Assembly: GCA_902792535.1 (NCBI GenBank)
Contig: CADAZU010000013.1
Location: 1-62,050 of the forward strand
Reading direction: 5' to 3'
DNA length: 62,050 nt
Source: an uncultured Bacteroidales bacterium
GTDB lineage: Bacteria; Bacteroidota; Bacteroidia; Bacteroidales; Paludibacteraceae
Under the pieces are notes generated by a model. It was not told where the DNA came from. It saw only the letters and a list, made by a program, of their open reading frames with translations, and did no database searches. How positions within the stretch are numbered: position 1 is the first letter of the stretch; each line of letters starts with the position of its first letter. Positions 26,389 to 35,549 of this stretch are shown piece by piece. Both the position numbers and the translations under genes were made by a program.

Positions 26389-28122
26389 ATGATCACGAAT
26401 CATCCCGTTCATAGAATGCTTGCTTTCCTCGCGCTGACCTTCTGCGCGCTCTCTGTCATGGCATCTGTGCAGCAACCGATGGCGGAGCCTATCGACACGC
26501 TCTTGCTGCGTTTTGACCAAAAGCCCGGACTGAAGACCGCGAGGGATTTCTTCGCTTATATGGACCAAGAGCAGTTCACGGACGAACCCGTGGTTTTCAC
26601 TTCTTCTACGCCCCTCGACACCATGAAAGCGCTTGTCTGGTATTGGGCGGGCGAATGGTATTATGCCGAGCAGGACTACGTACGGGCGGAGAAGAACCTC
26701 CTCCGCGCGCTCGAACTGATGGAGTATGCGGATGAGAAATCGATCTCGGATAACTTGGCGATGCTGGGATTGGCGTATATGCGACAGTCCAAGTACGACG
26801 AAGCGCTCCATTATATGCGCCGTTGCTACCAGCTCGACAGCAAGAGCGGCGACCCCGACCGCATCTCCTCCTCCCTCAATACGATCGCCGGAACGCTTCT
26901 CGCAGCCGGAAACCCCGAGGAAGCAGAGGGCTATATCCTCAAAGCGATCACGTATGCCAAGCAGGCGGACAACCCTTCCCGTATGGCGGTCATCTACGGC
27001 ATGGCGAGCGAGATAGAGAACCGGCTCGAACATTCCGAAAAAGCCCTCCTCTATGCCGACAGCGCCTGTTTGGTCGAAGCAACCACCGGCAACCGATACA
27101 AGATGGCGGTCCGGCAGACCCAGAAAGCGTCTATCCTCGTCGGCATGGCGCGCTATGCCGAAGCCGAACGTATCTTGGCGGACGTCGTGCCTTTCTTCCG
27201 AGAGACCGGAGACCAGCTCTCGCTCGCGATCGCCCTCAATAAAAGCGGCATGGTCGCAAACGGTCTGGGACGGACTGAAGAGGCGGTGAACTATTTCAGC
27301 GAAGCTATCGACATATGCGTGCGCATAGGCAATCCTTATAATGAGGCGTACGCGCAACGCGCGATATACGAGATACTCTATAAGTCCAACCCCGATGCCG
27401 CGAAAGTCCACTTGGAGCGATACCATCTGCTCAAGGACTCGCTCTATTCGCACGCTACGGCGGAGCAGCTCGCGCGTTTCAACGCCGAGTTCGGACGCGA
27501 CGAACTGGAGAAAGAGAAAGAGTGGCTCACCCGCCGCAACCATCGTTTGGTGGCGATCGGAGCCGCTGCCGGTATAGTAGTCCTCATCGGTATTCTCATC
27601 TCGCTTATATGGTTCCGGAGACGCCAGACCAAGATCAACGAACAACTCACCTCTATGATGGCGGAGCTGAACGAGGCGCGCCTTTCTGCGGAGCAGAAAT
27701 CCGAAACGCCTGAGAATCCCGCTGAACAGACATCCGAAACTCCCGAGACACCCGAAGAGCCGGAAGAACCTGTGGAGTACCTGACCCAGGAGGACAAACA
27801 GTTCCTCCGCAAACTCATCCTCGCCGTCACCCAAATGATGAACCACCGGACGGTCACCGTCACCCAGGTCGCAGACAAGATGTGCATGTCGCCCAAGACG
27901 CTTAATCGCCGACTCCAATACCTCACCGGCGAAGGAGCCAAGCGATATATTATGCGAATCCAATTGGAGCAGGCGAAGAGCATGCTTCTCCGCAACCTCG
28001 ATATCCCGATCGTCGAGATCGGCAACCGCTGTGGCTTTGAGGACCACAGTTCCTTCACCCGCACCTTCACCCAGAACGTCGGCATCTCCCCCTCCGACTA
28101 CCGTTCCTCCCGCGGCCAATAG
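26389..28122 (+). CDS. TPR-containing membrane-anchored AraC-family regulator
   Basis: 577 residues: N-terminal signal/anchor, TPR repeats (~75-345) with YAEQDYVRAEKNLLRALELM and GLAYMRQSKYDEALHYM, one membrane helix (~385-407, LVAIGAAAGIVVLIGILISLIWF), an acidic Pro/Glu/Thr linker (ETPENPAEQTSETPETPEEP) and a C-terminal AraC helix-turn-helix domain (~475-577, MCMSPKTLNRRLQYLTGEG, IVEIGNRCGFEDHSSFTRTF). A periplasmic sensor coupled to cytoplasmic DNA binding, as in hybrid one-component regulators of Bacteroidetes. It may control the downstream secreted-protein locus (inferred). Confidence 0.88.
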   Translation: MITNHPVHRMLAFLALTFCALSVMASVQQPMAEPIDTLLLRFDQKPGLKTARDFFAYMDQEQFTDEPVVFTSSTPLDTMKALVWYWAGEWYYAEQDYVRAEKNLLRALELMEYADEKSISDNLAMLGLAYMRQSKYDEALHYMRRCYQLDSKSGDPDRISSSLNTIAGTLLAAGNPEEAEGYILKAITYAKQADNPSRMAVIYGMASEIENRLEHSEKALLYADSACLVEATTGNRYKMAVRQTQKASILVGMARYAEAERILADVVPFFRETGDQLSLAIALNKSGMVANGLGRTEEAVNYFSEAIDICVRIGNPYNEAYAQRAIYEILYKSNPDAAKVHLERYHLLKDSLYSHATAEQLARFNAEFGRDELEKEKEWLTRRNHRLVAIGAAAGIVVLIGILISLIWFRRRQTKINEQLTSMMAELNEARLSAEQKSETPENPAEQTSETPETPEEPEEPVEYLTQEDKQFLRKLILAVTQMMNHRTVTVTQVADKMCMSPKTLNRRLQYLTGEGAKRYIMRIQLEQAKSMLLRNLDIPIVEIGNRCGFEDHSSFTRTFTQNVGISPSDYRSSRGQ

Positions 28123-28146
28123 CTTTTTTATGTTTATGTCCGAAGA

Positions 28147-28200
28147 CGTTTGTAACTCCGCAAGGCTTACAAACGGATGAGGGGTTTTTAATGTTTTTTT
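28147..28200 (+). terminator. Terminator-like hairpin after the regulator gene
   Basis: CGTTTGTAA / TTACAAACG (9 bp) with an 11-base loop, then GATGAGGGGTTTTTAATG and a T run before 28200. Confidence 0.6.
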
Positions 28201-28275
28201 CTTTTAAAACAGCATTTTGTCCGATTTTGTAAAATTTCTGTCCGCTTTTGCAAAAGCAGTTTCAGAAATTTCCAC

Positions 28276-28310
28276 TACCTTTGCACCCGAAATCAATCGG
28301 GTGCTTTTAG
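28276..28310 (+). promoter_or_regulatory. -7 box overlapped by a hairpin, upstream of a small ORF
   Basis: TACCTTTG at 28276-28283, without a well-placed -33 element. Immediately overlapping it, GCACCCGA/TCGGGTGC (28283-28304) forms an 8-bp hairpin followed by TTTT. Confidence 0.4.
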
Positions 28311-28372
28311 TATATGCTCTGCCAGTACTTTTTTTCACCCGCAGTTGACGGATTTTATCCCACGCACAGGGT

Positions 28373-28510
28373 ATGGAAAACAACGAAAACAACAATCACT
28401 CCGAACAGGAATCATCCTCTCATTCGCAACACCGTCATGAAGCGGCGAAAGATTATACGAAGGAGTTGATTGAAGAGATACTATCTTCCAATTCCAAAGA
28501 TAATAACTAA
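28373..28510 (+). CDS. Small hydrophilic protein of 45 residues (hypothetical)
   Basis: ATG at 28373; composition rich in Asn, Glu, Ser and His (MENNENNNHSEQESSSHSQH...), with a short amphipathic C-terminal helix (AAKDYTKELIEEILSS). No signal peptide. It stands alone between the regulator and the large secreted protein, downstream of a -7 box. I do not recognise it; the regular helix and clean start make it plausible but not certain. Confidence 0.45.
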   Translation: MENNENNNHSEQESSSHSQHRHEAAKDYTKELIEEILSSNSKDNN

Positions 28511-28716
28511 TGAAACGCGCGCGCGCATATTCCAACACAGCATTAACGCAGGATTAACGGCACGAAAACGGGACAAAAACGGAAACCTCGAACTTGGATT
28601 ATCCTGAATTTCAGGAATAGCGAAGCGGTCCGGAACAACTGAAAAACTGAACACTGAAAACTTTGTAATTAACCGAGGGGCAACCCTCACAATATTAACA
28701 AAAATCTCTAAACATT

Positions 28717-31700
28717 ATGAGAAAAACATTTACTTTATTGTTTGCCCTTCTGGCGCTAACCGTCAGCACGTGGGCAACGCAAATCACGTGGAATCAGGCC
28801 GACGTACAAAGTATCGGTATTTCCCAGTATCATGGAAATGGCGAGCCAATGTCCATTACAATTAATGGCATTACAGCCACAGCCACCGCTCCCGGAAGTG
28901 AGGATTATAGTGGTTTCTATTATAGCACTTATGATAATGATGACCATTATTCCTATATCTCTCTTGAAAAAAGCGGTACGATTACTTTTGCTACTTCTTT
29001 GGGAGTGCTGTCGAGTATTGTAATCCACTTGGATGAAGAAAATGGATCTGCATATGGATTTGGTGAAGGTTGGAGTGAAAATACTACATCGCATACTTTA
29101 TCATGGACAGGTAATGCCGCTTCTGTGGTTTTAGGTAACGACGGAGGACAATATGGAGCCTCTATTCACCACATTACTTCTATCGACTTTACCGTTGTTT
29201 CTGTGCCTGCTTCTACTTCTTGGAATCTGTCAGACCTTGCAAGTATCAGTATCTCCCAGTATCATGGACAAGGCGAGCCAATGTCCCAGACGATTAATGG
29301 CATTACAGCCACAGCTACCGCTCTCGGAAGTGATGATAATAGCGGTTTCTATTATGATAGCGATGCCAATAATGGCAATATCTATCTTGAAGTTGACGGA
29401 ACGTTCACATTCTCCTCTCCTTTTGGCAACTTGGCAAGCATTATCATTCACACCACTAATGAATATGGTATATATACAAGTGGCTGGTCTTGGAATGGAG
29501 AGCAACATACATTGTCATGGACAGGTGATGCCGCTTCTGTAGTTTTGGCTGATGCTTATGTAAGCAATATAACATCCATTGACTTTGCTTTTGTAACAGA
29601 AGAGCCGGATCCTGATGTACCGACTCACTTGGTTTCTACGGTTATATGGGAGACGGCTGACCTCGCAACGGTCAATGTCCCTACGAACGAATTTCGAACG
29701 ATTAAAACAATCAGAGTAACGAATAGTTGCCCGGATCCGTACAACGATTATTGTTATTTCTTATATCAAGATGATCCCTACAACTATTGTGGCTTCTCCA
29801 TGTATAATGGCGGGTCGCTCATTTTTACTCCTGAATCAGGTAGATTAACGAGCATTGTCATTAACTGGAATTATGAAGGTCCCGATCCGGATCTTGTGCC
29901 GGGATCCGGATGGAGCTTTACGAATAGCCAACTCACATGGACAAGTGATGATGAAGATGGTGCAGAGTCCGTAGTGTTGAAGTCGAATAGTTCTAAGAAT
30001 CTCACTTCCGGACCGATTTATTCTATCGTGTTTACTCTTGCGGCAGATCCGGATGCTCAAGGGGATGTTAAGTGGGATAAATCAGAACTTGAAGATATAT
30101 CTCTGTTAGCGTATCCCGGAACCGGTTCAACAAATCAGACGATTGATGGTATTGTAGCCACCGCAACAGCTTCGGAAAACGGTGATTATTGTCATTTCCT
30201 CTATGATAGTCAAAATGACAAAGTTACTATGACCGTCAGCGGAAATGGAATACTTACCTTTGCTCCCGAAACGGGTAGATTGACGCGTATTGTTATAGCC
30301 GGTATAGTTGACTCAGACGATACGAATCTACCGGCTGAGTCCGGTTGGACATCTACTGCCACCAAACTTATTTGGTCAGGTGACGCTTCTTTCTCTGTTG
30401 ATTTGGCGAATGCATCTATTGATCACATCAATTACGTTGCATTTACAATAGATGATTCCGATCCAAACGACACAAGAGAGGTTCCTGAACTGAAATTCTT
30501 AAATGGAGGCGATGAACTGACAGAGGCAACCATCGTAAAAGATATCTACGGATGGACATTTGAACCCGGAACGTATTATAATCCAAGTACCGAATATTTT
30601 CTCTATGTGAATAATGGGGTCATGTATTACCAAGATCAACCTTTTATAGCTTGGGCTACTCCAACTGAAAAAGGTCTTACGATGACGTACTCCGTATCTA
30701 ATAATGACGTTATTACCCTTACCAAAACTACAGGTAATAGTTTCGAATTTACTGTGAATGGTTTTGGAAATGCAGTCGTTACAGCTTCTACCGAAGGCAA
30801 TGAGACATACAAACCCGCAAGTATAACGTTTACCATCCATGTTGTTTCCGGTAAAGCCGCAACTAAAGAATGTGTACTGGCATTCGTAGGTGGTCCTAAC
30901 GATGGTCAAATAGTACCGGAAGACTATAAATTTGAACTGGAAACAGGTCAAGAGATGCCATGGATGCAATTACGTGAGAAGAGCGACCCGACGATTGCCT
31001 ATGCTCCGTCGTTCTCCATCTGGGGTTCGCGTAAACATTATGTAGCCAGCATCCAGGCGGAGACGAAACTTCGTGCACTGACCGCAGGTGATGATGTATT
31101 TAGAGTGCGTTATGCACGCTATGAAGATGGAGACATGAATGGAGAATACAAAGAAATCGAGATTCCTGTTCACATCAAGCCGACTGAAATAGCTTTGACT
31201 ACTTCTGTGGACTTTACTTCTGACCCGTCGTCAAATAGCGCGATAGCTAACAATGCAACGTATGATCCGAATACTCAACAAGTACAGATAGGAGAAGTAA
31301 TATCCGATGAAGTGGTGCAAGCAGCTTTGACTTGCTACGCTTTCGGCCATCCGGGATGGGATGAAAACCTTCAGAACACCATTAGTTTCGAACTTCCGCA
31401 AGGTAATGGTAGTCTCACAGTTAACGGTACTGTACAAGAGGGCTGCGTACTCAAAGTGAAGATCAGAGGCGAAGATGGAGTTCACAGTTTCACTCCGGCT
31501 CAGGTAGCTGCCGGTCAGGCGATTGTTAACTATAATGTTCCCAATCAGACAGCTGTAGTTATCTACATAAGTACTAATGGAAGTTCTCCTGCTCCTAAAC
31601 GTGCCCCTGCGGCCAAGAAGGACGCACCGCTGGCTGCTCTGACTGCTCTTAGCCTAGCTCCGACGTATCCTATTACTGCTAATGTGGATCCGGATAACGC

Positions 31701-32256
31701 AGGTGTTTATTATAGCACGCACTATAACGAGATGCAGAAATACCAACTCCCTGCAGGCACGGAAGCATATGTAGCAACCGTCAGCGGCGAAGACTTGAAC
31801 TTGACAAAAGTAGTGAACGCTGGCGAAGTACTGCCTGCTAACACTGCTGTGATCCTCAAATCGACCTCTGCATCGGTAGTCCTCACCCCGACAGACGCAG
31901 AGCCTGTTACAATTAGCGCTTCCAATGATCTGATCGGAACGGATTCAGAAAAGGCAGCTCCGGAGAACTGCTACGTGCTCTCCGGCAAATCAGCAGACGA
32001 GACCGTAACAGGTGTAGGATTCTATAAGTTCACAGGTACGCTCGCAGCACACAAAGCTTACGCTATCTATAGTGGAGGAGCTTCCCTAGCTCCGGCACAT
32101 CGTATGCGCTTCATCTTCAACGGTGAGAACGCCGCTACAGGCATAGAAAATACATCCGCAAGCTTTGGCGGATCTGAGAAACGCCTCGAAAACGGTCAAC
32201 TCATCATTATTAAGAACGGTGTGCGTTACAATGCACAAGGTCAGATTGTAAAATAA
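28717..32256 (+). CDS. Large secreted repeat protein with T9SS-like C-terminal tail
   Basis: 1179 residues. Signal peptide (LLFALLALTVSTWA), then four related ~140-residue beta-rich repeats starting near residues 23, 166, 308 and 450 (TWNQADVQSIGISQYHG, SWNLSDLASISISQYHG, IWETADLATV, KWDKSELEDISLL). Repeats 1 and 2 are still close at DNA level. A middle Ig-like region (~590-990) and a final domain (~1020-1150) follow. The tail (LENGQLIIIKNGVRYNAQGQ) matches that of the gene ending at 6337. Probably exported to or beyond the outer membrane. Function unknown; adhesin-like by architecture. Confidence 0.85.
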   Translation: MRKTFTLLFALLALTVSTWATQITWNQADVQSIGISQYHGNGEPMSITINGITATATAPGSEDYSGFYYSTYDNDDHYSYISLEKSGTITFATSLGVLSSIVIHLDEENGSAYGFGEGWSENTTSHTLSWTGNAASVVLGNDGGQYGASIHHITSIDFTVVSVPASTSWNLSDLASISISQYHGQGEPMSQTINGITATATALGSDDNSGFYYDSDANNGNIYLEVDGTFTFSSPFGNLASIIIHTTNEYGIYTSGWSWNGEQHTLSWTGDAASVVLADAYVSNITSIDFAFVTEEPDPDVPTHLVSTVIWETADLATVNVPTNEFRTIKTIRVTNSCPDPYNDYCYFLYQDDPYNYCGFSMYNGGSLIFTPESGRLTSIVINWNYEGPDPDLVPGSGWSFTNSQLTWTSDDEDGAESVVLKSNSSKNLTSGPIYSIVFTLAADPDAQGDVKWDKSELEDISLLAYPGTGSTNQTIDGIVATATASENGDYCHFLYDSQNDKVTMTVSGNGILTFAPETGRLTRIVIAGIVDSDDTNLPAESGWTSTATKLIWSGDASFSVDLANASIDHINYVAFTIDDSDPNDTREVPELKFLNGGDELTEATIVKDIYGWTFEPGTYYNPSTEYFLYVNNGVMYYQDQPFIAWATPTEKGLTMTYSVSNNDVITLTKTTGNSFEFTVNGFGNAVVTASTEGNETYKPASITFTIHVVSGKAATKECVLAFVGGPNDGQIVPEDYKFELETGQEMPWMQLREKSDPTIAYAPSFSIWGSRKHYVASIQAETKLRALTAGDDVFRVRYARYEDGDMNGEYKEIEIPVHIKPTEIALTTSVDFTSDPSSNSAIANNATYDPNTQQVQIGEVISDEVVQAALTCYAFGHPGWDENLQNTISFELPQGNGSLTVNGTVQEGCVLKVKIRGEDGVHSFTPAQVAAGQAIVNYNVPNQTAVVIYISTNGSSPAPKRAPAAKKDAPLAALTALSLAPTYPITANVDPDNAGVYYSTHYNEMQKYQLPAGTEAYVATVSGEDLNLTKVVNAGEVLPANTAVILKSTSASVVLTPTDAEPVTISASNDLIGTDSEKAAPENCYVLSGKSADETVTGVGFYKFTGTLAAHKAYAIYSGGASLAPAHRMRFIFNGENAATGIENTSASFGGSEKRLENGQLIIIKNGVRYNAQGQIVK

Positions 32257-32293
32257 CTTGTTTTTTAGGTTTTTTTCTTAAAATTGTAACATT

Positions 32294-32413
32294 ATGAAAA
32301 AGCTTTATAATCAACCCGAAGTCAATGTAGCGCAAATCAATACAATGTCTATGATCTGCGTAAGTGATACCGTTCTGGAAATGAATAACATACCCACTAA
32401 TGAGCAGTGGTGA
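32294..32413 (+). CDS. Very small ORF (39 residues) of the MKKxYxxPE type
   Basis: ATG at 32294, 37 bp after the large secreted protein, same strand. Sequence begins MKKLYNQPEVNVAQINTMSM and ends NNIPTNEQW. It resembles short peptides with an MKK-x-Y-x-x-PE start that I associate with Bacteroidales exported-protein loci, often not annotated. No signal peptide is visible. Function unknown; possibly a signalling or modified-peptide precursor (speculative). Confidence 0.55.
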   Translation: MKKLYNQPEVNVAQINTMSMICVSDTVLEMNNIPTNEQW

Positions 32414-32623
32414 GAAACCGCCAAACCACAGGAAAAGTACTCACTTTTAACCGGTGGTAATATATCCAACCAACGTTTTTTTCGGAAGCCGTCTCGCGTG
32501 AGCGAGGCGGTTTCTTTTTGCCTTCCGCCTTCCCCAAAATACCCCTCCCGCCTCCCATTTCCTCCCTTTGCGCCCCAAAATCCCCCAAATCACTCCCACG
32601 GACGATTTTTTCTTGCCTCCCTC

Positions 32624-32654
32624 TTGCATATTTGCCAAAAAAGCAGTACCTTTG
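32624..32654 (+). promoter_or_regulatory. Promoter of the psuK-psuG operon
   Basis: TTG 32624-32626, 20-bp gap, TACCTTTG 32647-32654 with AAAAAAGCAG before the TA. A CGTAAAT tandem word fills the short leader. Confidence 0.8.
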
Positions 32655-32678
32655 CACTCGTAAATCGTAAATGGCTTT

Positions 32679-33575
32679 ATGGAGACACTCATTTCTGTAA
32701 TAGGCGGCGCGAATATGGATATGTCGGCAACGCTGGCGGAGGCATTCATTGCTTCGGACTCGAATCCCGGACACATAGAGGTCGGCTACGGCGGCGTGGC
32801 GCGGAACATAGCGCATAACCTCGCGCTGCTGGGCGCACGCACCCAGTTGCTGACGATCTTCGGCGGAGACCTCTTCGGCGGCTTGCTGCATGATTACTGC
32901 AAGCAGCAGGGGATTGATGTGCATCTCTCGGAGCGAGTGAAAGACTTGCGGTCGGGCATTTACCTCTGTCTCAACAACCACGGCGGCGAGATGATTGCGG
33001 CGGTGGCGGACACGGAGGCTATCAAACTGATCACGCCCGAGTGGCTTGCCAAACGCAACGGAGAGATCAATATGTCTGATTTTATCGTTGCAGACACCAA
33101 CATTGGCGAGGACGCAATCCGGTGGCTGATGGAGAACGTTACTGCGCCGCTCTTCATCGACGGCGTGAGTACGACCAAGGCGCACCGCGTGGTGAACGCC
33201 CTGCGCAATGCCAAACTGCCGTACCTCCACACCCTCAAACTGAACCTCAAAGAGGCGCTGGCGGTGACCGAGGCTGCTACGTACGCCGAGGCGGCGCAGA
33301 AACTGTTGGACTTGGGCGTCGCACATGTCTATATCACCCTCTCCGGCGACGGTGTCTATTGCCGCACGGCGGCGGAGGAATGGCTCTTTCCGGCTCTGCC
33401 GGGGGAGATCGTGAACACGACGGGTGCCGGAGACGCCTTCCTCGCCGGAGTCGTCTATGCCCATGCCAAAGGGATCGACTTCCCCCAGACTGCCCAGTAC
33501 GGTCTGATGGCTGCGCGTGCCACCATCATGAGCCCCAAAGCCGTCAACCCCGACATCGCTAATATATTATTATAA
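32679..33575 (+). CDS. psuK: Pseudouridine kinase (PfkB family)
   Basis: 298 residues of the ribokinase superfamily. N-terminal ISVIGGANMDMSA and VGYGGVARNIAHNLALLG; C-terminal NTTGAGDAFLAGVVYAHA with the catalytic Asp. Phosphorylates pseudouridine to its 5'-phosphate, the substrate of the glycosidase encoded directly downstream. The specificity rests on that neighbour and on family resemblance. Confidence 0.92.
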   Translation: METLISVIGGANMDMSATLAEAFIASDSNPGHIEVGYGGVARNIAHNLALLGARTQLLTIFGGDLFGGLLHDYCKQQGIDVHLSERVKDLRSGIYLCLNNHGGEMIAAVADTEAIKLITPEWLAKRNGEINMSDFIVADTNIGEDAIRWLMENVTAPLFIDGVSTTKAHRVVNALRNAKLPYLHTLKLNLKEALAVTEAATYAEAAQKLLDLGVAHVYITLSGDGVYCRTAAEEWLFPALPGEIVNTTGAGDAFLAGVVYAHAKGIDFPQTAQYGLMAARATIMSPKAVNPDIANILL

Positions 33576-33637
33576 TCACAAATGTCAAATGTCAAATTTC
33601 AAATCTCAAATCTCAAATCTCAAATTTCAAATTTCAA

Positions 33638-34549
33638 ATGACCAATAAGTATCTTTCTATATCGCCGGAGGTGCAGGACGCACTTGCAACCGGCAAGCCG
33701 GTAGTGGCATTGGAGTCCACCATCATCAGTCACGGTATGCCTTATCCGCAGAACGTAGAGACGGCGCTGCGGGTGGAGCAGACGATCCGGGAGAACGGAG
33801 CCGTGCCTGCTACCATCGCCATCATCGGCGGCAGACTGAAAGCCGGCTGCACGCCGGAGGAGATCGAGTACCTCGGTAAGAAAGGGCAGGCGGTGATCAA
33901 GGCTTCGCGCCGCGACCTGCCGGTGCTCATCGCGCGCAAGGAAGACGGTGCAACGACCGTCACAACGACCATGATCATTGCGGCTATGGCTGGAATCAAA
34001 GTCTTCGCTACCGGCGGTATCGGAGGCGTACACCGCGGTGCGCAGCAGACCTTTGACATCTCGGCAGACCTCGAAGAGCTGGCGCAGACGCCCGTTATGG
34101 TCATTTGTGCGGGAGCCAAGTCGATCCTCGACCTCGGGCTGACGCTCGAATACCTGGAGACCAAGGGTGTGCCCGTGATCGGTTTCGGCACCGACGAGCT
34201 GCCTGCTTTCTACACCCGTCACAGCGGTTTCGGAGTGGACTACCGCATTGACACACCCGAGGAGTTGGCTGCGGCTTTCAAGGCGAAGCTGGAGTGCGGA
34301 CTCAAAGGCGGTATGCTGGTGACCAACCCCATTCCGGAGGAGTACTCGATGCCCAAAGAGGTCATAGACCAAGCGATCGACCAAGCCCTTCGCGAGATGG
34401 ATGCCGCCGGAATCCATGGCAAACAATGCACGCCGTTCCTGCTGGCGAAGGTGAAAGACCTCACCGGCGGCGACAGCTTGGCAGCGAATATCCAGTTGGT
34501 ACTCAATAACGCCCGTCTTGCTGCACGCACCGCGAAAGCAATGGGTTGA
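33638..34549 (+). CDS. psuG: Pseudouridine-5'-phosphate glycosidase
   Basis: 303 residues. ALESTIISHGMPYPQN, GGIGGVHRGAQQTFDISADL, VICAGAKSILDLGLTLEYLET and VTNPIPEEY are diagnostic. Splits pseudouridine 5'-phosphate into uracil and ribose 5-phosphate. The 62-bp gap from psuK is a tract of about nine TCAAAT-type words. Confidence 0.96.
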   Translation: MTNKYLSISPEVQDALATGKPVVALESTIISHGMPYPQNVETALRVEQTIRENGAVPATIAIIGGRLKAGCTPEEIEYLGKKGQAVIKASRRDLPVLIARKEDGATTVTTTMIIAAMAGIKVFATGGIGGVHRGAQQTFDISADLEELAQTPVMVICAGAKSILDLGLTLEYLETKGVPVIGFGTDELPAFYTRHSGFGVDYRIDTPEELAAAFKAKLECGLKGGMLVTNPIPEEYSMPKEVIDQAIDQALREMDAAGIHGKQCTPFLLAKVKDLTGGDSLAANIQLVLNNARLAARTAKAMG

Positions 34550-34563
34550 AAAATCTATAAGTT

Positions 34564-35307
34564 ATGAAAAAAATATTGTTATTTGTAGTAGGCAGCTTGT
34601 TCCTTTTTTCGGCATGCACGAAGCCGGAGGGAGCGAAGCAGGTGACAGGAGTGAAGACCGAAGCAATCAAAGTGGATGCTTCTTGTGACGCGATCCAAGA
34701 CTCGGCGTACTTGGAGCGTCTGGCGCCGTACAAAGAGGTGGTGGATCGCGAGATGGGTGTCAAGGTGGGTTATGTGCCGGACACCTTCTGGGTCGGTGCA
34801 CCGGAGTGCCCGCTGCTGAACTGGCTGACGGACGCGCTCTGGGAGTCCGCTAAAAAAGTGTACCCGGGTAAGGTGGATGTAGCCTTTGTTAACATGGGCA
34901 GCGTCCGCGGTGAGTGGCTGCCGGGCGAACTGACGTACGGCCAGATCTATTCGATTATGCCGTTTGAGAACACGCTGGTCGTGATCACCCTCACGGGCGA
35001 AAACCTGATCGAACTATGCGACTCGATCGTTTCGTACGGTGCGCAGGGGTTGGCAGGAATGCGGATGACGGCGGTCGATGGGCAGTTGGCAGACGTGACG
35101 GTGGGCGGCAAGCCGATTGTGCCGAACAAGAAATATACTGTCGCCACCAGCAATTATATGACCGGAGGAGCCGATCACATGACTGCGCTGACGAGGTATT
35201 CGAAGTATTGGGACAGCAATCTGTTGATCCGCGACCTGTATATAGAGGCGGCGCAGGAGCAAGACACGCTCCGCGCAGTAGTGGACGGAAGGGTACAACT
35301 ATTATGA
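34564..35307 (+). CDS. 5'-nucleotidase C-terminal domain lipoprotein
   Basis: 247-residue lipoprotein (LFSAC) consisting only of the substrate-binding domain of UshA-type 5'-nucleotidases: CPLLNWLTDALWESAK, VAFVNMGSVRGEWLPGELTY, GQIYSIMPFENTLVVITLTG and VATSNYMTGGADHM. The complementary metallophosphatase half is at 18129-18953, over 15 kb away. Placement next to psuKG suggests nucleotide dephosphorylation feeding nucleoside catabolism (inferred). Confidence 0.9.
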   Translation: MKKILLFVVGSLFLFSACTKPEGAKQVTGVKTEAIKVDASCDAIQDSAYLERLAPYKEVVDREMGVKVGYVPDTFWVGAPECPLLNWLTDALWESAKKVYPGKVDVAFVNMGSVRGEWLPGELTYGQIYSIMPFENTLVVITLTGENLIELCDSIVSYGAQGLAGMRMTAVDGQLADVTVGGKPIVPNKKYTVATSNYMTGGADHMTALTRYSKYWDSNLLIRDLYIEAAQEQDTLRAVVDGRVQLL

Positions 35308-35549
35308 AAAAGGAAGTTTTATTGCGCGTCAATGCGCTGTTGGGTGCATTGAGTGTGGCGCTGGCGGGATGCCATGTGCAGAAAAAAACGGCAGAGTCCC
35401 AGCCGCAAGAAGAAGAGGAGAAGACACCTGTGATAGAGGTCAAAGAGCCGGAGGTGCTGTACGGTGCACCTGTGGATTTCTATCCGAAGGAGGAACCCGA
35501 CACCACGATCATTCGTGTCAAATACGGAGTACCGAACCCTCGGCGGTGA
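35304..35549 (+). CDS. Small lipoprotein with two YGxP motifs
   Basis: 81 residues. LLRVNALLGALSVALAGC is a lipoprotein signal. An acidic stretch (QPQEEEEKTPVIEVKEPE) is followed by LYGAPVDFYP and KYGVPNPRR. Short Bacteroidetes lipoproteins with this signal sequence and a YGVP motif exist; their role is unknown to me. Overlaps the upstream stop by 4 bp, and its 3' end overlaps the convergent LD-carboxypeptidase gene by 32 bp. Confidence 0.7.
   Translation: MKKEVLLRVNALLGALSVALAGCHVQKKTAESQPQEEEEKTPVIEVKEPEVLYGAPVDFYPKEEPDTTIIRVKYGVPNPRR

Noticed and set aside
26308-28119. 603-codon open frame antisense to the TPR-AraC regulator
   Set aside because: Shadow of the regulator gene, whose domains and promoter are clear.
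35016-35303. Upstream extension of the small lipoprotein frame inside the 5'-nucleotidase gene
   Set aside because: The extension is out-of-frame translation of the nucleotidase domain; the signal peptide starts at 35304.
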